Shown piece by piece: positions 1 through 6,441 of a stretch of DNA of 6,868 bases. The notes beneath the pieces were generated by a model. The model saw only the letters and a list, made by a program, of their open reading frames with translations. It was not told the DNA's origin and searched no databases. Origin of the DNA: Actinomycetota bacterium (GTDB taxonomy: Bacteria; Actinomycetota; Actinomycetes; S36-B12); assembly GCA_027729865.1 (NCBI GenBank), contig JAQCBM010000099.1:1-6868 (forward strand), written 5' to 3'. Every line of letters starts with the position of its first letter. Position 1 is the first letter of the stretch. Both the position numbers and the translations under genes were made by a program.

Positions 1-1
1 G

Positions 2-706
2 TTGGTGGAGACAGGCATGGTCAAGGTGACCGAACCGCAGACGGTCATCCGGCTCGATACGCCCGCCGGACTGGTCATCGCAACAGTGGACGTCGAGGGC
101 ACCCGAGCGCGTGCCGTCACGATCGAGAACGTCCCGAGTTTCGTTACCGAACTCGACGCAACGGTTGAGGTTCCGGGAATTGGTCACGTCGCATACGACA
201 TGGCGTTCGGCGGGAACTTCTACGCGATCGTGCAACTTGATTCGATCGAGGGTGCACCTGCGTTCGATCGTGAACACAAGGACGAGATCCTCGATCTCGG
301 TATGCGCATCATGACCGCCATAAACGAACAGTCACCACCGATCCATCCGCTCAATCCAGCGATCGATCACGTTCACCATGTCCAGTTGGTAGCGCCTGGG
401 AGCACCGCCCACCACTCGCGTCATGCCATGGTGATTCACCCTGGTTGGTTCGATCGCTCGCCCTGCGGTACCGGAACGAGTGCTCGGGTGGCGCAACTTA
501 TCGCTCGCGGTGAGATGACGATCGGCGATGAACTGATCAATGAATCGATTATCGGTACGCACTTCGTCGGTCGCGCCATCCGCGAAACAACCGTCGCTGA
601 TTACCCAGCGATCATTCCGACCATCACCGGCAGAGCGTGGGTAACCGGGACCTCACAGCACATGCTGGCCCCGGATGATCCCTTCCCTGAAGGCTTCCTG
701 CTGTGA
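2..706 (+). CDS. Proline racemase / hydroxyproline epimerase family protein, C-terminal part (5' truncated by window)
   Basis: The family interconverts L- and D-proline or epimerises 4-hydroxyproline by a two-base, cofactor-free mechanism; some members instead dehydrate trans-3-hydroxy-L-proline. About 234 residues of a protein usually 310-350 long are visible. Counting from base 2, they include VETGMV at the edge, the conserved YDMAFGGNFYAIV block (residues 65-77) and the second catalytic loop DRSPCGTGTSAR with Cys155 (codon 464-466). The C-terminus GRAWVTG...DPFPEGF is typical. The second catalytic residue is Cys, not the Thr of 3-hydroxyproline dehydratases, which favours a racemase or epimerase. 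The first catalytic Cys/Ser loop lies upstream of the window, so proline versus 4-hydroxyproline cannot be decided. TTG at base 2 reads as an internal Leu of (L)VETGMV, not a start. The stop overlaps the next gene by four bases. Confidence 0.93.
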   Translation: MVETGMVKVTEPQTVIRLDTPAGLVIATVDVEGTRARAVTIENVPSFVTELDATVEVPGIGHVAYDMAFGGNFYAIVQLDSIEGAPAFDREHKDEILDLGMRIMTAINEQSPPIHPLNPAIDHVHHVQLVAPGSTAHHSRHAMVIHPGWFDRSPCGTGTSARVAQLIARGEMTIGDELINESIIGTHFVGRAIRETTVADYPAIIPTITGRAWVTGTSQHMLAPDDPFPEGFLL

Positions 707-939
707 ACGAGAAATTGCGAGCCAATCCCCACAAGCCACACCCGAGTCGACTGGACTCCACTCACCCCCAATTCTCGGAGATCATGGCCGCCCACGAGGC
801 AGCGATTGCCGAGGGGAAGCCCGGATACCTCGATCCCACGACCGGCCTTTTCGTCATGACAGCCGAACACCACGTACAACGTGGAAAGTGTTGCCACAAT
901 GGCTGTCGTCACTGCCCCTACGTAGGGGCGGACGGCTAA
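703..939 (+). CDS. DUF5522 family small cysteine-motif protein
   Basis: This is a 78-residue protein of unknown function. The second half matches the DUF5522 pattern: GYLDPTTGLFVMTAEHH (41-57), then GKCCHNGCRHCPY (61-73) with Cys63, Cys64, Cys68 and Cys71. The four clustered cysteines and adjacent histidines suggest metal binding (zinc or iron), but that is inference. The first 25 residues are polar and look disordered. The GTG start at 703 forms a GTGA overlap with the racemase stop, a common translational-coupling arrangement, so it is preferred over an in-frame ATG at 784, which would remove the polar N-terminus but keep the motif. No signal peptide or membrane segment is seen, so a cytoplasmic location is expected. 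The gene ends 13 bp before the PPOX oxidoreductase. Confidence 0.85.
   Translation: MNEKLRANPHKPHPSRLDSTHPQFSEIMAAHEAAIAEGKPGYLDPTTGLFVMTAEHHVQRGKCCHNGCRHCPYVGADG
914..929. repeat. Perfect 16-bp palindrome (GCCCCTACGTAGGGGC)
   Basis: Positions 914-929 read identically on both strands; the flanking bases 913 (T) and 930 (G) break the symmetry. The element lies in codons 71-76 (C-P-Y-V-G-A) of the DUF5522 gene and ends 23 bp before the ATG of the PPOX gene. As RNA it could fold into a 6-bp stem with an ACGT loop. As DNA it has the symmetry of a dimeric regulator site. The CPY codons are constrained by the protein motif, so part of the symmetry may be coincidental. Function is unproven. Confidence 0.4.
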
Positions 940-941
940 CC

Positions 942-948
942 GAGGGAG
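942..948 (+). promoter_or_regulatory. Ribosome binding site for the PPOX gene
   Basis: The sequence GAGGGAG ends 4 nt before the ATG at 953, a purine-rich Shine-Dalgarno match in the short gap after the DUF5522 stop. It fixes the start of the oxidoreductase. Confidence 0.7.
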
Positions 949-952
949 TGCC

Positions 953-1339
953 ATGGGCAACGTCGAAGTGGAACGGCTCGCGCGTGGGAAGTACCTTTCC
1001 TTGACAACGTTCAAGAAGGACGGATCAGCCGTCGCAACACCTGTATGGGTAGCGCGAGATGGCAACGAGTTAGTGGTCATCACAGATGCAACATCGGGCA
1101 AAGCCAAGCGCATTCGGAACAACGGGCAAGTTGTTCTAGCCTCGTGCGACATGCGCGGCAAAGTCACCGGACCCAGCACTGATGGCACGGCTCGCCTCAC
1201 CGATTCCACTGAATCCGAGCACATCGCCGCTCAGATCAAACGCAAGTGCGGCCTGGCATACACGGCGATCGGCCTGCTCGAGAAGCTCCGACGTCGTGAA
1301 TCGAATGGTTCCGTGGGTATCCGAATCGAGGTGGGCTGA
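953..1339 (+). CDS. PPOX-class F420-dependent oxidoreductase (Rv2061-like)
   Basis: This 128-residue, single-domain split-barrel protein has the pyridoxamine-5'-phosphate-oxidase-like flavin fold. Recognisable blocks are GKYLSLTTFKKDG (12-24), VATPVWVARDG (27-37) where a substrate- or cofactor-contacting strand lies, TSGKAKRIRNNGQVVLASCD (47-66) with the basic K-x-K-R-I-R phosphate-binding stretch, and a terminal VGIRIEV strand. Both sequence and length resemble the mycobacterial Rv2061 type, annotated as probable F420-dependent. Members bind deazaflavin F420 and transfer hydride to varied substrates; the substrate here is unknown. The protein lacks a signal peptide and should be cytosolic, probably dimeric. 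The ATG is set by GAGGGAG. The gene sits between DUF5522 and the P450 with gaps of 13 and 2 bp, so it is probably co-expressed with both. F420 versus FMN use cannot be proven from sequence. Confidence 0.88.
   Translation: MGNVEVERLARGKYLSLTTFKKDGSAVATPVWVARDGNELVVITDATSGKAKRIRNNGQVVLASCDMRGKVTGPSTDGTARLTDSTESEHIAAQIKRKCGLAYTAIGLLEKLRRRESNGSVGIRIEVG
1328..1335 (+). promoter_or_regulatory. Ribosome binding site for the cytochrome P450 gene
   Basis: GAGGTGGG lies within the last codons of the PPOX gene and ends 6 nt before the ATG at 1342. It supports this start and indicates that the P450 is translated from the same mRNA. Confidence 0.65.
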
Positions 1340-1341
1340 CC

Positions 1342-2757
1342 ATGCCGACGCGCCCATTCACGGCACCGCGGCCAACGGAGTACGCCCACGTGCCTCCAGC
1401 AGTGACGGCCAAGAACGCACCCACCGACCTGCCTCCGGGTCCGCGTCCGCGGATCCCAGGCCAGCTGCTTTATCGCTTCCAAAAGGACACCCCGGCCTTC
1501 CTGCTCGACTTGCGCGATACCTACGGACCAGCGTCGTCGTTCTTTCTTAATGGGCAACTGTTTATCGGCTTGTTCTCTCCTGCGATGGTGCACGAGGTGA
1601 CCGTCGCCCAGCAGTCCGCATTCGTCAAGGGAGTCGGCTTCGAGCGCATGCGCAAGGTTCTCGGCACCGGCTTGCTGACCAACGAAGAGCCGATCCATCT
1701 GCGCCACCGGCGGATGATGCAACCGCCCTTCCACAAGTCCCGGCTTGACGATTACGCCCGGCAGATGTCGGATCTGTCACGTGCAGCAGTTGATGCGTGG
1801 CCGAGTCGCGGGACGATCAACATCGCACCGGAGATGATGCGGCTGACCTTGTTAATTGTGGCGCGCACTCTGTTTGGAACAGACGCCGATCGACATACCG
1901 AGCGCATCGCCGAATCTATGGAAATCGCCATCGACCGCATCGAACGAACCATGCTTCCTGGTTTGGATCGCTTGGACGGCATGCCGCTTCCCTACTGGCG
2001 CAAGTTCAAGCAGGCCTCCGACGAACTCGCCGAGATCGCCGAGGACTTGATCATCGAACGCCGAGCGAGCGGCTCCGACGGTGATGACCTACTGGGACTG
2101 CTCCTGGCATTACGCGATGAAGACGGTTCGGCTTTCACCGACGAGGAAGTGCGCGACGAGGCTTTGACTTTGATTCTCAGCGGGCACGAGACCACCGCGA
2201 ACGCGCTTACCTGGGCATTCAGCTGGCTCGGGACACGCCCTGATGTGTTCGCCGCGCTGCGGGCCGAAGCCCTCGCCTTGCCATGGATCACCTCCGACCA
2301 GGCACCCACGATCGAGGATGTGATGTCCACCGAGGTGGCCGGACAAGTGGTGGCCGAGTCACTGCGCATGGCGCCACCGGTGTGGGTGGCACCGCGGCGA
2401 GCCCTGCGCAATGTGGACGTATGCGGTGTCCAGGTTCCCGCCGGCGCACACGTGTTGGTGAGCCAGTACGTGACGCACCGTGATCCGGAATACTTCCCGA
2501 ACCCGCTCACCTGGGAGCCCTCGCGGTGGACGCCCCAGCTGCACTCGTCTTTGCCGCGCGGGGCCTATTTCCCGTTCGGCGCAGGTACCCGAAAGTGCCT
2601 CGGTGATCAGTTTGCACTCCTGGAATCGCGGATCATCCTGCTGCACGCAGCAGCCCGGCATCGGCTACTGCCCATGGATTCCCTTCACCCGCTGCCGAAA
2701 GCCGAGCCGCGCGCCACGTACCGCGCCAAGGGTCCGGCTCCGATGCGGGTTGCCTGA
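1342..2757 (+). CDS. Cytochrome P450
   Basis: This haem-thiolate monooxygenase has 471 residues and all the core signatures. They are a C-helix HLRHRR (119-124), an I-helix SGHETTANALTW (280-291) with the acid-threonine pair Glu283-Thr284, a K-helix ESLR (Glu339, Arg342), a PERF-like WEPSRW (391-396), and the haem loop FGAGTRKCLG (412-421) whose Cys419 (codon 2596-2598) is the iron ligand. The (A/S)GHETTANALTW I-helix and the length resemble the longer bacterial, CYP110/CYP102-like clan rather than the roughly 400-residue camphor-type enzymes; this assignment is by eye. A proline-rich N-terminus leads into LPPGPRPRIPG (30-40); no membrane anchor is seen, so the enzyme should be soluble. It needs an electron donor, yet no ferredoxin or reductase gene is in the window. 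The substrate is unknown. The gene starts 2 bp after the PPOX stop, strongly suggesting one operon. Confidence 0.97.
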   Translation: MPTRPFTAPRPTEYAHVPPAVTAKNAPTDLPPGPRPRIPGQLLYRFQKDTPAFLLDLRDTYGPASSFFLNGQLFIGLFSPAMVHEVTVAQQSAFVKGVGFERMRKVLGTGLLTNEEPIHLRHRRMMQPPFHKSRLDDYARQMSDLSRAAVDAWPSRGTINIAPEMMRLTLLIVARTLFGTDADRHTERIAESMEIAIDRIERTMLPGLDRLDGMPLPYWRKFKQASDELAEIAEDLIIERRASGSDGDDLLGLLLALRDEDGSAFTDEEVRDEALTLILSGHETTANALTWAFSWLGTRPDVFAALRAEALALPWITSDQAPTIEDVMSTEVAGQVVAESLRMAPPVWVAPRRALRNVDVCGVQVPAGAHVLVSQYVTHRDPEYFPNPLTWEPSRWTPQLHSSLPRGAYFPFGAGTRKCLGDQFALLESRIILLHAAARHRLLPMDSLHPLPKAEPRATYRAKGPAPMRVA

Positions 2758-2790
2758 ACACGCATCTCCTCGTGCACTTACCGTTGGTTC

Positions 2791-4293
2791 GTGCGCCGCG
2801 CAGTAGCAGTCATGGCAATGCTGGGTCTTGCGCTTTCGGTGGCTCCTAGTACCTGGGCGCAGAGCGACATTCGAGCCGTGGGCGATTGGTCGATGCTTGC
2901 GCAGTCGCGGGACGCAGACGGGGATGGATTCATCGACGGCGACGGTGGCGTGCCTCGCGCCCGCCCCCTGGGATCCGAACCGGCGAAGAAGTTCGTCGGA
3001 GCCGGTAATCGCATCGCTCAACCGTCGGAGCGACTCATCAATGGAAACCAATCCTGGTACCTCAACCCACGCGGATTCTCCATTCGCTTAGATGCCTGCA
3101 AGTCGCGTGGCGCTGAGTACCAATGGCGCATCTACCGCGGGGATACGCAGGTGGAACGAACACGTTGGCGTGCCGTGAAACCGAAGACCTGCACACGGAC
3201 CGTGCGCCTGCAGGAAGGTGCGTACCGATTCAAGTTGGAAGTACGCCGAGGAGTCTCCACCGAGTTCCAGTGGATCAACGCAAACGTCAAGGACTACCTG
3301 TTCGTGGTGCTCGGCGACTCCTACGCATCCGGTGAGGGCAATCCCCGCAATGTGCAGGCATGGATCGATGATCCCGATCGACCATTCGCTCCCTACTACG
3401 ACGATGCTGCCTGCAATCGCAGCACTCGATCCGGACCCGCCCAGGCAGCCCTCGCATTGGAGAAGTCATCCGACAAATCGTCCGTCACCTTGATCGATGT
3501 GGCGTGTTCAGGTGCCACAGTGAACAGCGGCGTCCTGGGTACACAACGCGGGGCGGGACAGACTCTCAGCCAGATTCAGCAAGTGCAACAACTAATCGGT
3601 AACCGGGAGATTGACATCGTCGTGTTCTCGGTTGGCGGTAATGACATCGGCTTCACATCAATTTTGAGTGCCTGCGCATTGAGTCTTGACTGCCCCCTCA
3701 CACGTGCGTCGACCCCTCCGTTGAATCGATTCGACAACGTTCAGCAGGGGGTGCAAACCCTCACCTCTCGACTACCGGATGCGTATGAACGCATCGCGGC
3801 CTGCCTCGGTGGGGACTCGTGCACGCTCACCGACGGCACCCAAGTGCCCAGCCTGAAACTTGCACCGAGTGCTCGCGTGCTGCCCATGACCTACCTGGAC
3901 ATCACACGTTCGGCCGCTGGACAGCCGTGCACGTACCTCACACTGTCGCGCTCGGACTTCGCCTGGGCACGTGACACCATCCTCGTGCCACAAGCTCCCA
4001 ACCCCTACCGCTTCACCACCTTCGGCGGAGCCACTCGAGATCTATCGACCGGCGCCGGCACGTTGAACGGCCAGATCATCGCCACCTCGAGGCTTGGGTG
4101 GCAACCAGTAGCCGGAATCTGGGGTGGATCCGGGGATTCGGCGACCGGACACGGGGTGTGTGCTGGTAGCGAAGCATGGGTGTTCGGGGTCACCGGCTTC
4201 ACCGGACCATTCGCCTCTGCGTCCTTCCATCCCAATCCTGCCGGTCAACGATTCACCGGACGCCAAATCGCGCGGGCGCTAGGTGTCGGCTAA
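2791..4293 (+). CDS. Secreted SGNH/GDSL-family esterase/lipase
   Basis: This 500-residue exported hydrolase cleaves ester bonds (lipid, acyl or carbohydrate ester; substrate unknown). Residues 1-23 form a Sec signal peptide: MRR, a hydrophobic core, then TWA|Q. Next comes an acidic DADGDGFIDGDG loop (41-52) resembling an EF-hand, an apparently beta-rich module (about 85-165), and the SGNH domain. Block I is VVLGDSYASGEG with nucleophile Ser177, block II includes CSGATV (Gly241), block III is GGND (Asn284), and block V is FHPN (His480). The usual Asp three residues before the His is Ala477, as in some actinobacterial esterases that use a backbone carbonyl. Ten cysteines in the mature chain suggest disulfides, perhaps 103-134, 208-239, 295-301, 338-344 and 380-457. 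The GTG at 2791 is the first in-frame start after the P450 stop and supplies the positively charged n-region. No convincing Shine-Dalgarno precedes it; ATG 2812 is the alternative. The 33-bp gap to the P450 leaves operon membership open. Confidence 0.93.
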   Translation: MRRAVAVMAMLGLALSVAPSTWAQSDIRAVGDWSMLAQSRDADGDGFIDGDGGVPRARPLGSEPAKKFVGAGNRIAQPSERLINGNQSWYLNPRGFSIRLDACKSRGAEYQWRIYRGDTQVERTRWRAVKPKTCTRTVRLQEGAYRFKLEVRRGVSTEFQWINANVKDYLFVVLGDSYASGEGNPRNVQAWIDDPDRPFAPYYDDAACNRSTRSGPAQAALALEKSSDKSSVTLIDVACSGATVNSGVLGTQRGAGQTLSQIQQVQQLIGNREIDIVVFSVGGNDIGFTSILSACALSLDCPLTRASTPPLNRFDNVQQGVQTLTSRLPDAYERIAACLGGDSCTLTDGTQVPSLKLAPSARVLPMTYLDITRSAAGQPCTYLTLSRSDFAWARDTILVPQAPNPYRFTTFGGATRDLSTGAGTLNGQIIATSRLGWQPVAGIWGGSGDSATGHGVCAGSEAWVFGVTGFTGPFASASFHPNPAGQRFTGRQIARALGVG

Positions 4294-4325
4294 CGTCCCC
4301 TTGTTCACTTCCGACCTCACACACT

Positions 4326-4330
4326 GGAGA
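4326..4330 (+). promoter_or_regulatory. Ribosome binding site for the first Gfo/Idh/MocA gene
   Basis: GGAGA lies 5 nt upstream of the GTG at 4336 in the 42-bp gap after the hydrolase gene. It supports the GTG start, which gives a standard N-terminus directly preceding the Rossmann strand. No terminator hairpin or clear promoter is seen in this gap. Confidence 0.6.
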
Positions 4331-4335
4331 CGCAC

Positions 4336-5352
4336 GTGACAGATGTGCGCGTTGGCCTACTGGCCTACGGAGCTATCGGCCATGAGCACAACTACGCCGT
4401 TCAGGGCACGCCGGGATTGGCGCTGACTGCCGTCTGTGATTCGAATCCTGCACGTATTGATGCCGCTCGCGAACTCGCACCAGACGTCGCCGGGTTCGAA
4501 AACGCGGAGGAAATGCTGGACTCCGGACTCATCGACCTCGTGGTTGTCTCCACGCCCCCCGACAGCCACCACGACTGGGCGATGAAGGCACTCACACGCG
4601 ACCTGCATGTGGTGCTGGAGAAGCCGATGGCGTTGACAGCTGACGAGTGCGATGCCGCCTTGGCGTTCGCGGAAGACAAGGGGCGCACACTCGTCGTATA
4701 CCAAAATCGTCGCTTTGATCCGGATTTTGTGACCATGCGTCGGTTGATCAACGAAGGTGCGATCGGTGAAGTCTTCCAATACGAGAGTTTCGTGGGCGGC
4801 TACTCGCGCCCCTGCGACTACTGGCATTCGGACGCCGCAGTATCCGGTGGAGCAATCTTCGATTGGGGTTCGCATTACCTCGACCAAGTCATGAACATCT
4901 TCGACGTGCCAATTGCCCATGTGTCTGGCCTTAACCACAAGCGCAAGTGGGATCACGTGACGAATGCTGATCACGCCGAGGTGATCGTGACCTTCGAGGA
5001 CGGCAGGCGCGCCACCTTCACTCACTCCGATCTCGCGGCCGCGCGCAAACCAAAGTTCCATGTACTGGGCACCGAAGGTGCAATCGTTGCCGAATGGGAT
5101 CCTGCTGGTGAACCGGCCGTAGCCGACCTGCCCGCACGCATCTTCTTGTATGACAACACGAGCGCATCGCAAGAAGTGCCGTTGGACAGCGTGGTTCCTT
5201 TCACCTTCCATGCTGAACTTGCTGCGCACGTGATGAGCGGAGTCCCGATGCAGGTCTCACCAGTCCAATCGCGCAATGTGGTTGCCGTCATGGAAGCGGC
5301 CGAGGAATCAGCCCTCAACCTCGGCCGTCCGGTGACACCACAACTCATCTGA
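4336..5352 (+). CDS. Gfo/Idh/MocA-family NAD(P)-dependent oxidoreductase
   Basis: This 338-residue protein has the normal length for the family, whose members oxidise or reduce hydroxyls of sugars, inositols and related polyols. The N-terminal Rossmann domain begins VRVGLLAYGAIG (4-15). VVVSTPPDSHH (69-79) and the cofactor/catalytic VLEKP (93-97, Lys96) follow. The C-terminal beta-sheet domain carries GGAIFDWGSHYLDQ (171-184), which includes the family's catalytic-site Asp176 and His180. In the dinucleotide fingerprint the first Gly of GxGxxG is Ala10 (A-Y-G-A-I-G), a departure from the commonest form. No signal peptide is seen, so it is cytosolic. Substrate and NAD/NADP preference cannot be read with confidence. 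Its stop overlaps the next start by one base (TGATG), so the two oxidoreductases are probably made together. Context with the upstream secreted hydrolase could suggest use of released sugars, but that is speculation. Confidence 0.94.
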   Translation: MTDVRVGLLAYGAIGHEHNYAVQGTPGLALTAVCDSNPARIDAARELAPDVAGFENAEEMLDSGLIDLVVVSTPPDSHHDWAMKALTRDLHVVLEKPMALTADECDAALAFAEDKGRTLVVYQNRRFDPDFVTMRRLINEGAIGEVFQYESFVGGYSRPCDYWHSDAAVSGGAIFDWGSHYLDQVMNIFDVPIAHVSGLNHKRKWDHVTNADHAEVIVTFEDGRRATFTHSDLAAARKPKFHVLGTEGAIVAEWDPAGEPAVADLPARIFLYDNTSASQEVPLDSVVPFTFHAELAAHVMSGVPMQVSPVQSRNVVAVMEAAEESALNLGRPVTPQLI

Positions 5353-6284
5353 TGAGCGTTCGCTGGGGCGTTCTGGGAGCAGGGTGGATCGTTCAGCAGG
5401 CCACAGCCCAGGCGATTCATGATGCGCCGCGCGCACGTCTGGCAGCTGTCGCGTCCCGAGATCTCGAGCGCGCGCGTCGAGTAAATCCCGAGCGGGCGTA
5501 TGACCAGTACCAACATGTACTCGATGACGATTCGGTCGATGCCGTCTACATCGCTCTTGCCAATGATCAGCACACGCCCTGGATCCACCGCGCGATAGCG
5601 GCGGGCAAACACGTCCTCTGCGAGAAACCACTCACGCTCACCCTCGAAGACACCCAGGCTGCATTCCAAGCAGCTGATGCCGCAGGGGTGCTGCTAGTGG
5701 AAGCCGCATGGTCAATGTGGCACCCACGAATGCAGCGAATCGCCCAGTTAGCCCGCACTGGTGCTCTCGGTCCGATCCAGCATTTCCTGGGAACGTTCAC
5801 ATTCGAGGGCGTGCCGGACGGCAACTACCGTCTTGATCCGGCTCTTGGTGGCGGAGCACTGCTGGACATCGGCGTGTATCCATTGCATGCCCTGGTTGCC
5901 TGCCTGTCGGATATCACCCAGGTGCGACCAGAGATCGAGCGTGTCACAGGCGGTCTGGGTGTGGACATGACCACCAAGGCACGGCTCGATCTCGGAGCAG
6001 ACCGACACGCGTCCATCGTCGCTTCGTTCGCGATGCCGGAGTCTCAACGACTCATGGTTCGCGGATCCTCCGGGCAAGTGCGAGTGCCAGACGATCAGGC
6101 TTTCACGACCTGGCGCGAGGCAACCTCGCTCGAGGTCGGTGAGACCGTGGAGACGTTCGCTCCTACCGACGCCTATCGCGACATGTTCGAGGCCGTCAGC
6201 GGTCGCATCCTGGGGCGCGACGACTGGCTCCTGGCCCCCGAACGCTCCCTGCAGGTGGCCCAACTCGTGGATGCCCTGCGGTGA
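5352..6284 (+). CDS. Gfo/Idh/MocA-family oxidoreductase, dihydrodiol dehydrogenase-like
   Basis: This 310-residue two-domain oxidoreductase has a Rossmann fingerprint RWGVLGAGWI (4-13) with the standard GxG, then DAVYIALANDQH (63-74), HVLCEKP (87-93, Lys92), and a C-terminal domain containing GGGALLDIGVYPLH (166-179) with Asp172, Tyr176 and His179. The GGALLDIGVYPL block and the preceding NYRLDP resemble the glucose-fructose oxidoreductase / trans-dihydrodiol dehydrogenase branch, in which the Tyr of YPL is the proposed acid-base residue. It is therefore not a close duplicate of the upstream neighbour; the two share fold but belong to different subgroups. The ATG overlaps the upstream TGA by one base, and no good Shine-Dalgarno is at a normal distance, so translation by reinitiation is likely. 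The protein is cytosolic and its substrate is unknown. The gene ends 16 bp before tRNA-Lys, with no terminator between them. Confidence 0.93.
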   Translation: MSVRWGVLGAGWIVQQATAQAIHDAPRARLAAVASRDLERARRVNPERAYDQYQHVLDDDSVDAVYIALANDQHTPWIHRAIAAGKHVLCEKPLTLTLEDTQAAFQAADAAGVLLVEAAWSMWHPRMQRIAQLARTGALGPIQHFLGTFTFEGVPDGNYRLDPALGGGALLDIGVYPLHALVACLSDITQVRPEIERVTGGLGVDMTTKARLDLGADRHASIVASFAMPESQRLMVRGSSGQVRVPDDQAFTTWREATSLEVGETVETFAPTDAYRDMFEAVSGRILGRDDWLLAPERSLQVAQLVDALR

Positions 6285-6300
6285 TAGCCTTCTCTTCCTC

Positions 6301-6376
<76 letters not shown>

Positions 6377-6386
6377 CGATTGCCTC

Positions 6387-6407
6387 ACGAATCCCCCTTG
6401 GATTCGT
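6387..6407 (+). terminator. Hairpin downstream of tRNA-Lys, possible terminator or processing signal
   Basis: ACGAATCC (6387-6394) and GGATTCGT (6400-6407) are perfectly complementary, giving an 8-bp stem with the 5-nt loop CCCTT, starting 10 nt after the CCA end. No T-run follows, so it is not a canonical intrinsic terminator. U-less hairpins are proposed to act in actinobacteria, or it could guide 3' processing of the tRNA precursor. The position directly behind a tRNA supports a role in transcript ending. Confidence 0.45.
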
Positions 6408-6441
6408 TCCACTGGCAGGCCTGGGACAACCCGTAACAGGC

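Noticed and set aside
870..884. Inverted repeat CCACGT-ACA-ACGTGG inside the DUF5522 gene
   Set aside because: It is a 6-bp stem within coding sequence with no positional logic and is likely chance.
601..1224. 207-codon minus-strand open frame spanning the DUF5522 and PPOX genes
   Set aside because: It overlaps three recognised + strand genes, has no recognisable motif, and looks like a composition shadow.
2758..2790. Terminator or promoter between the P450 and the SGNH hydrolase
   Set aside because: Only a weak 4-bp inverted match is present, with no T-run or convincing promoter hexamers.
2791..2859. Twin-arginine (Tat) export signal in the SGNH hydrolase
   Set aside because: Two arginines are present at the N-terminus, but the following residues (AVAVM) do not fit the RRxFLK pattern; an ordinary Sec signal is the better reading.
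4049..4058. 10-bp palindrome CCGGCGCCGG within the hydrolase gene
   Set aside because: Such short GC palindromes are expected in this composition, and it lies deep in coding sequence.
4357..5229. 290-codon open frame on the minus strand, antisense to the first Gfo/Idh/MocA gene
   Set aside because: The + strand frame has a clear family match over its full length; the antisense translation shows no recognisable domain and is explained by codon bias in high-GC DNA.
6262..6290. Possible promoter for tRNA-Lys, with a TAGCCT -10-like hexamer at 6285-6290
   Set aside because: It matches TANNNT only loosely and no -35-like hexamer lies at 16-18 bp spacing, so it is not strong enough to annotate.
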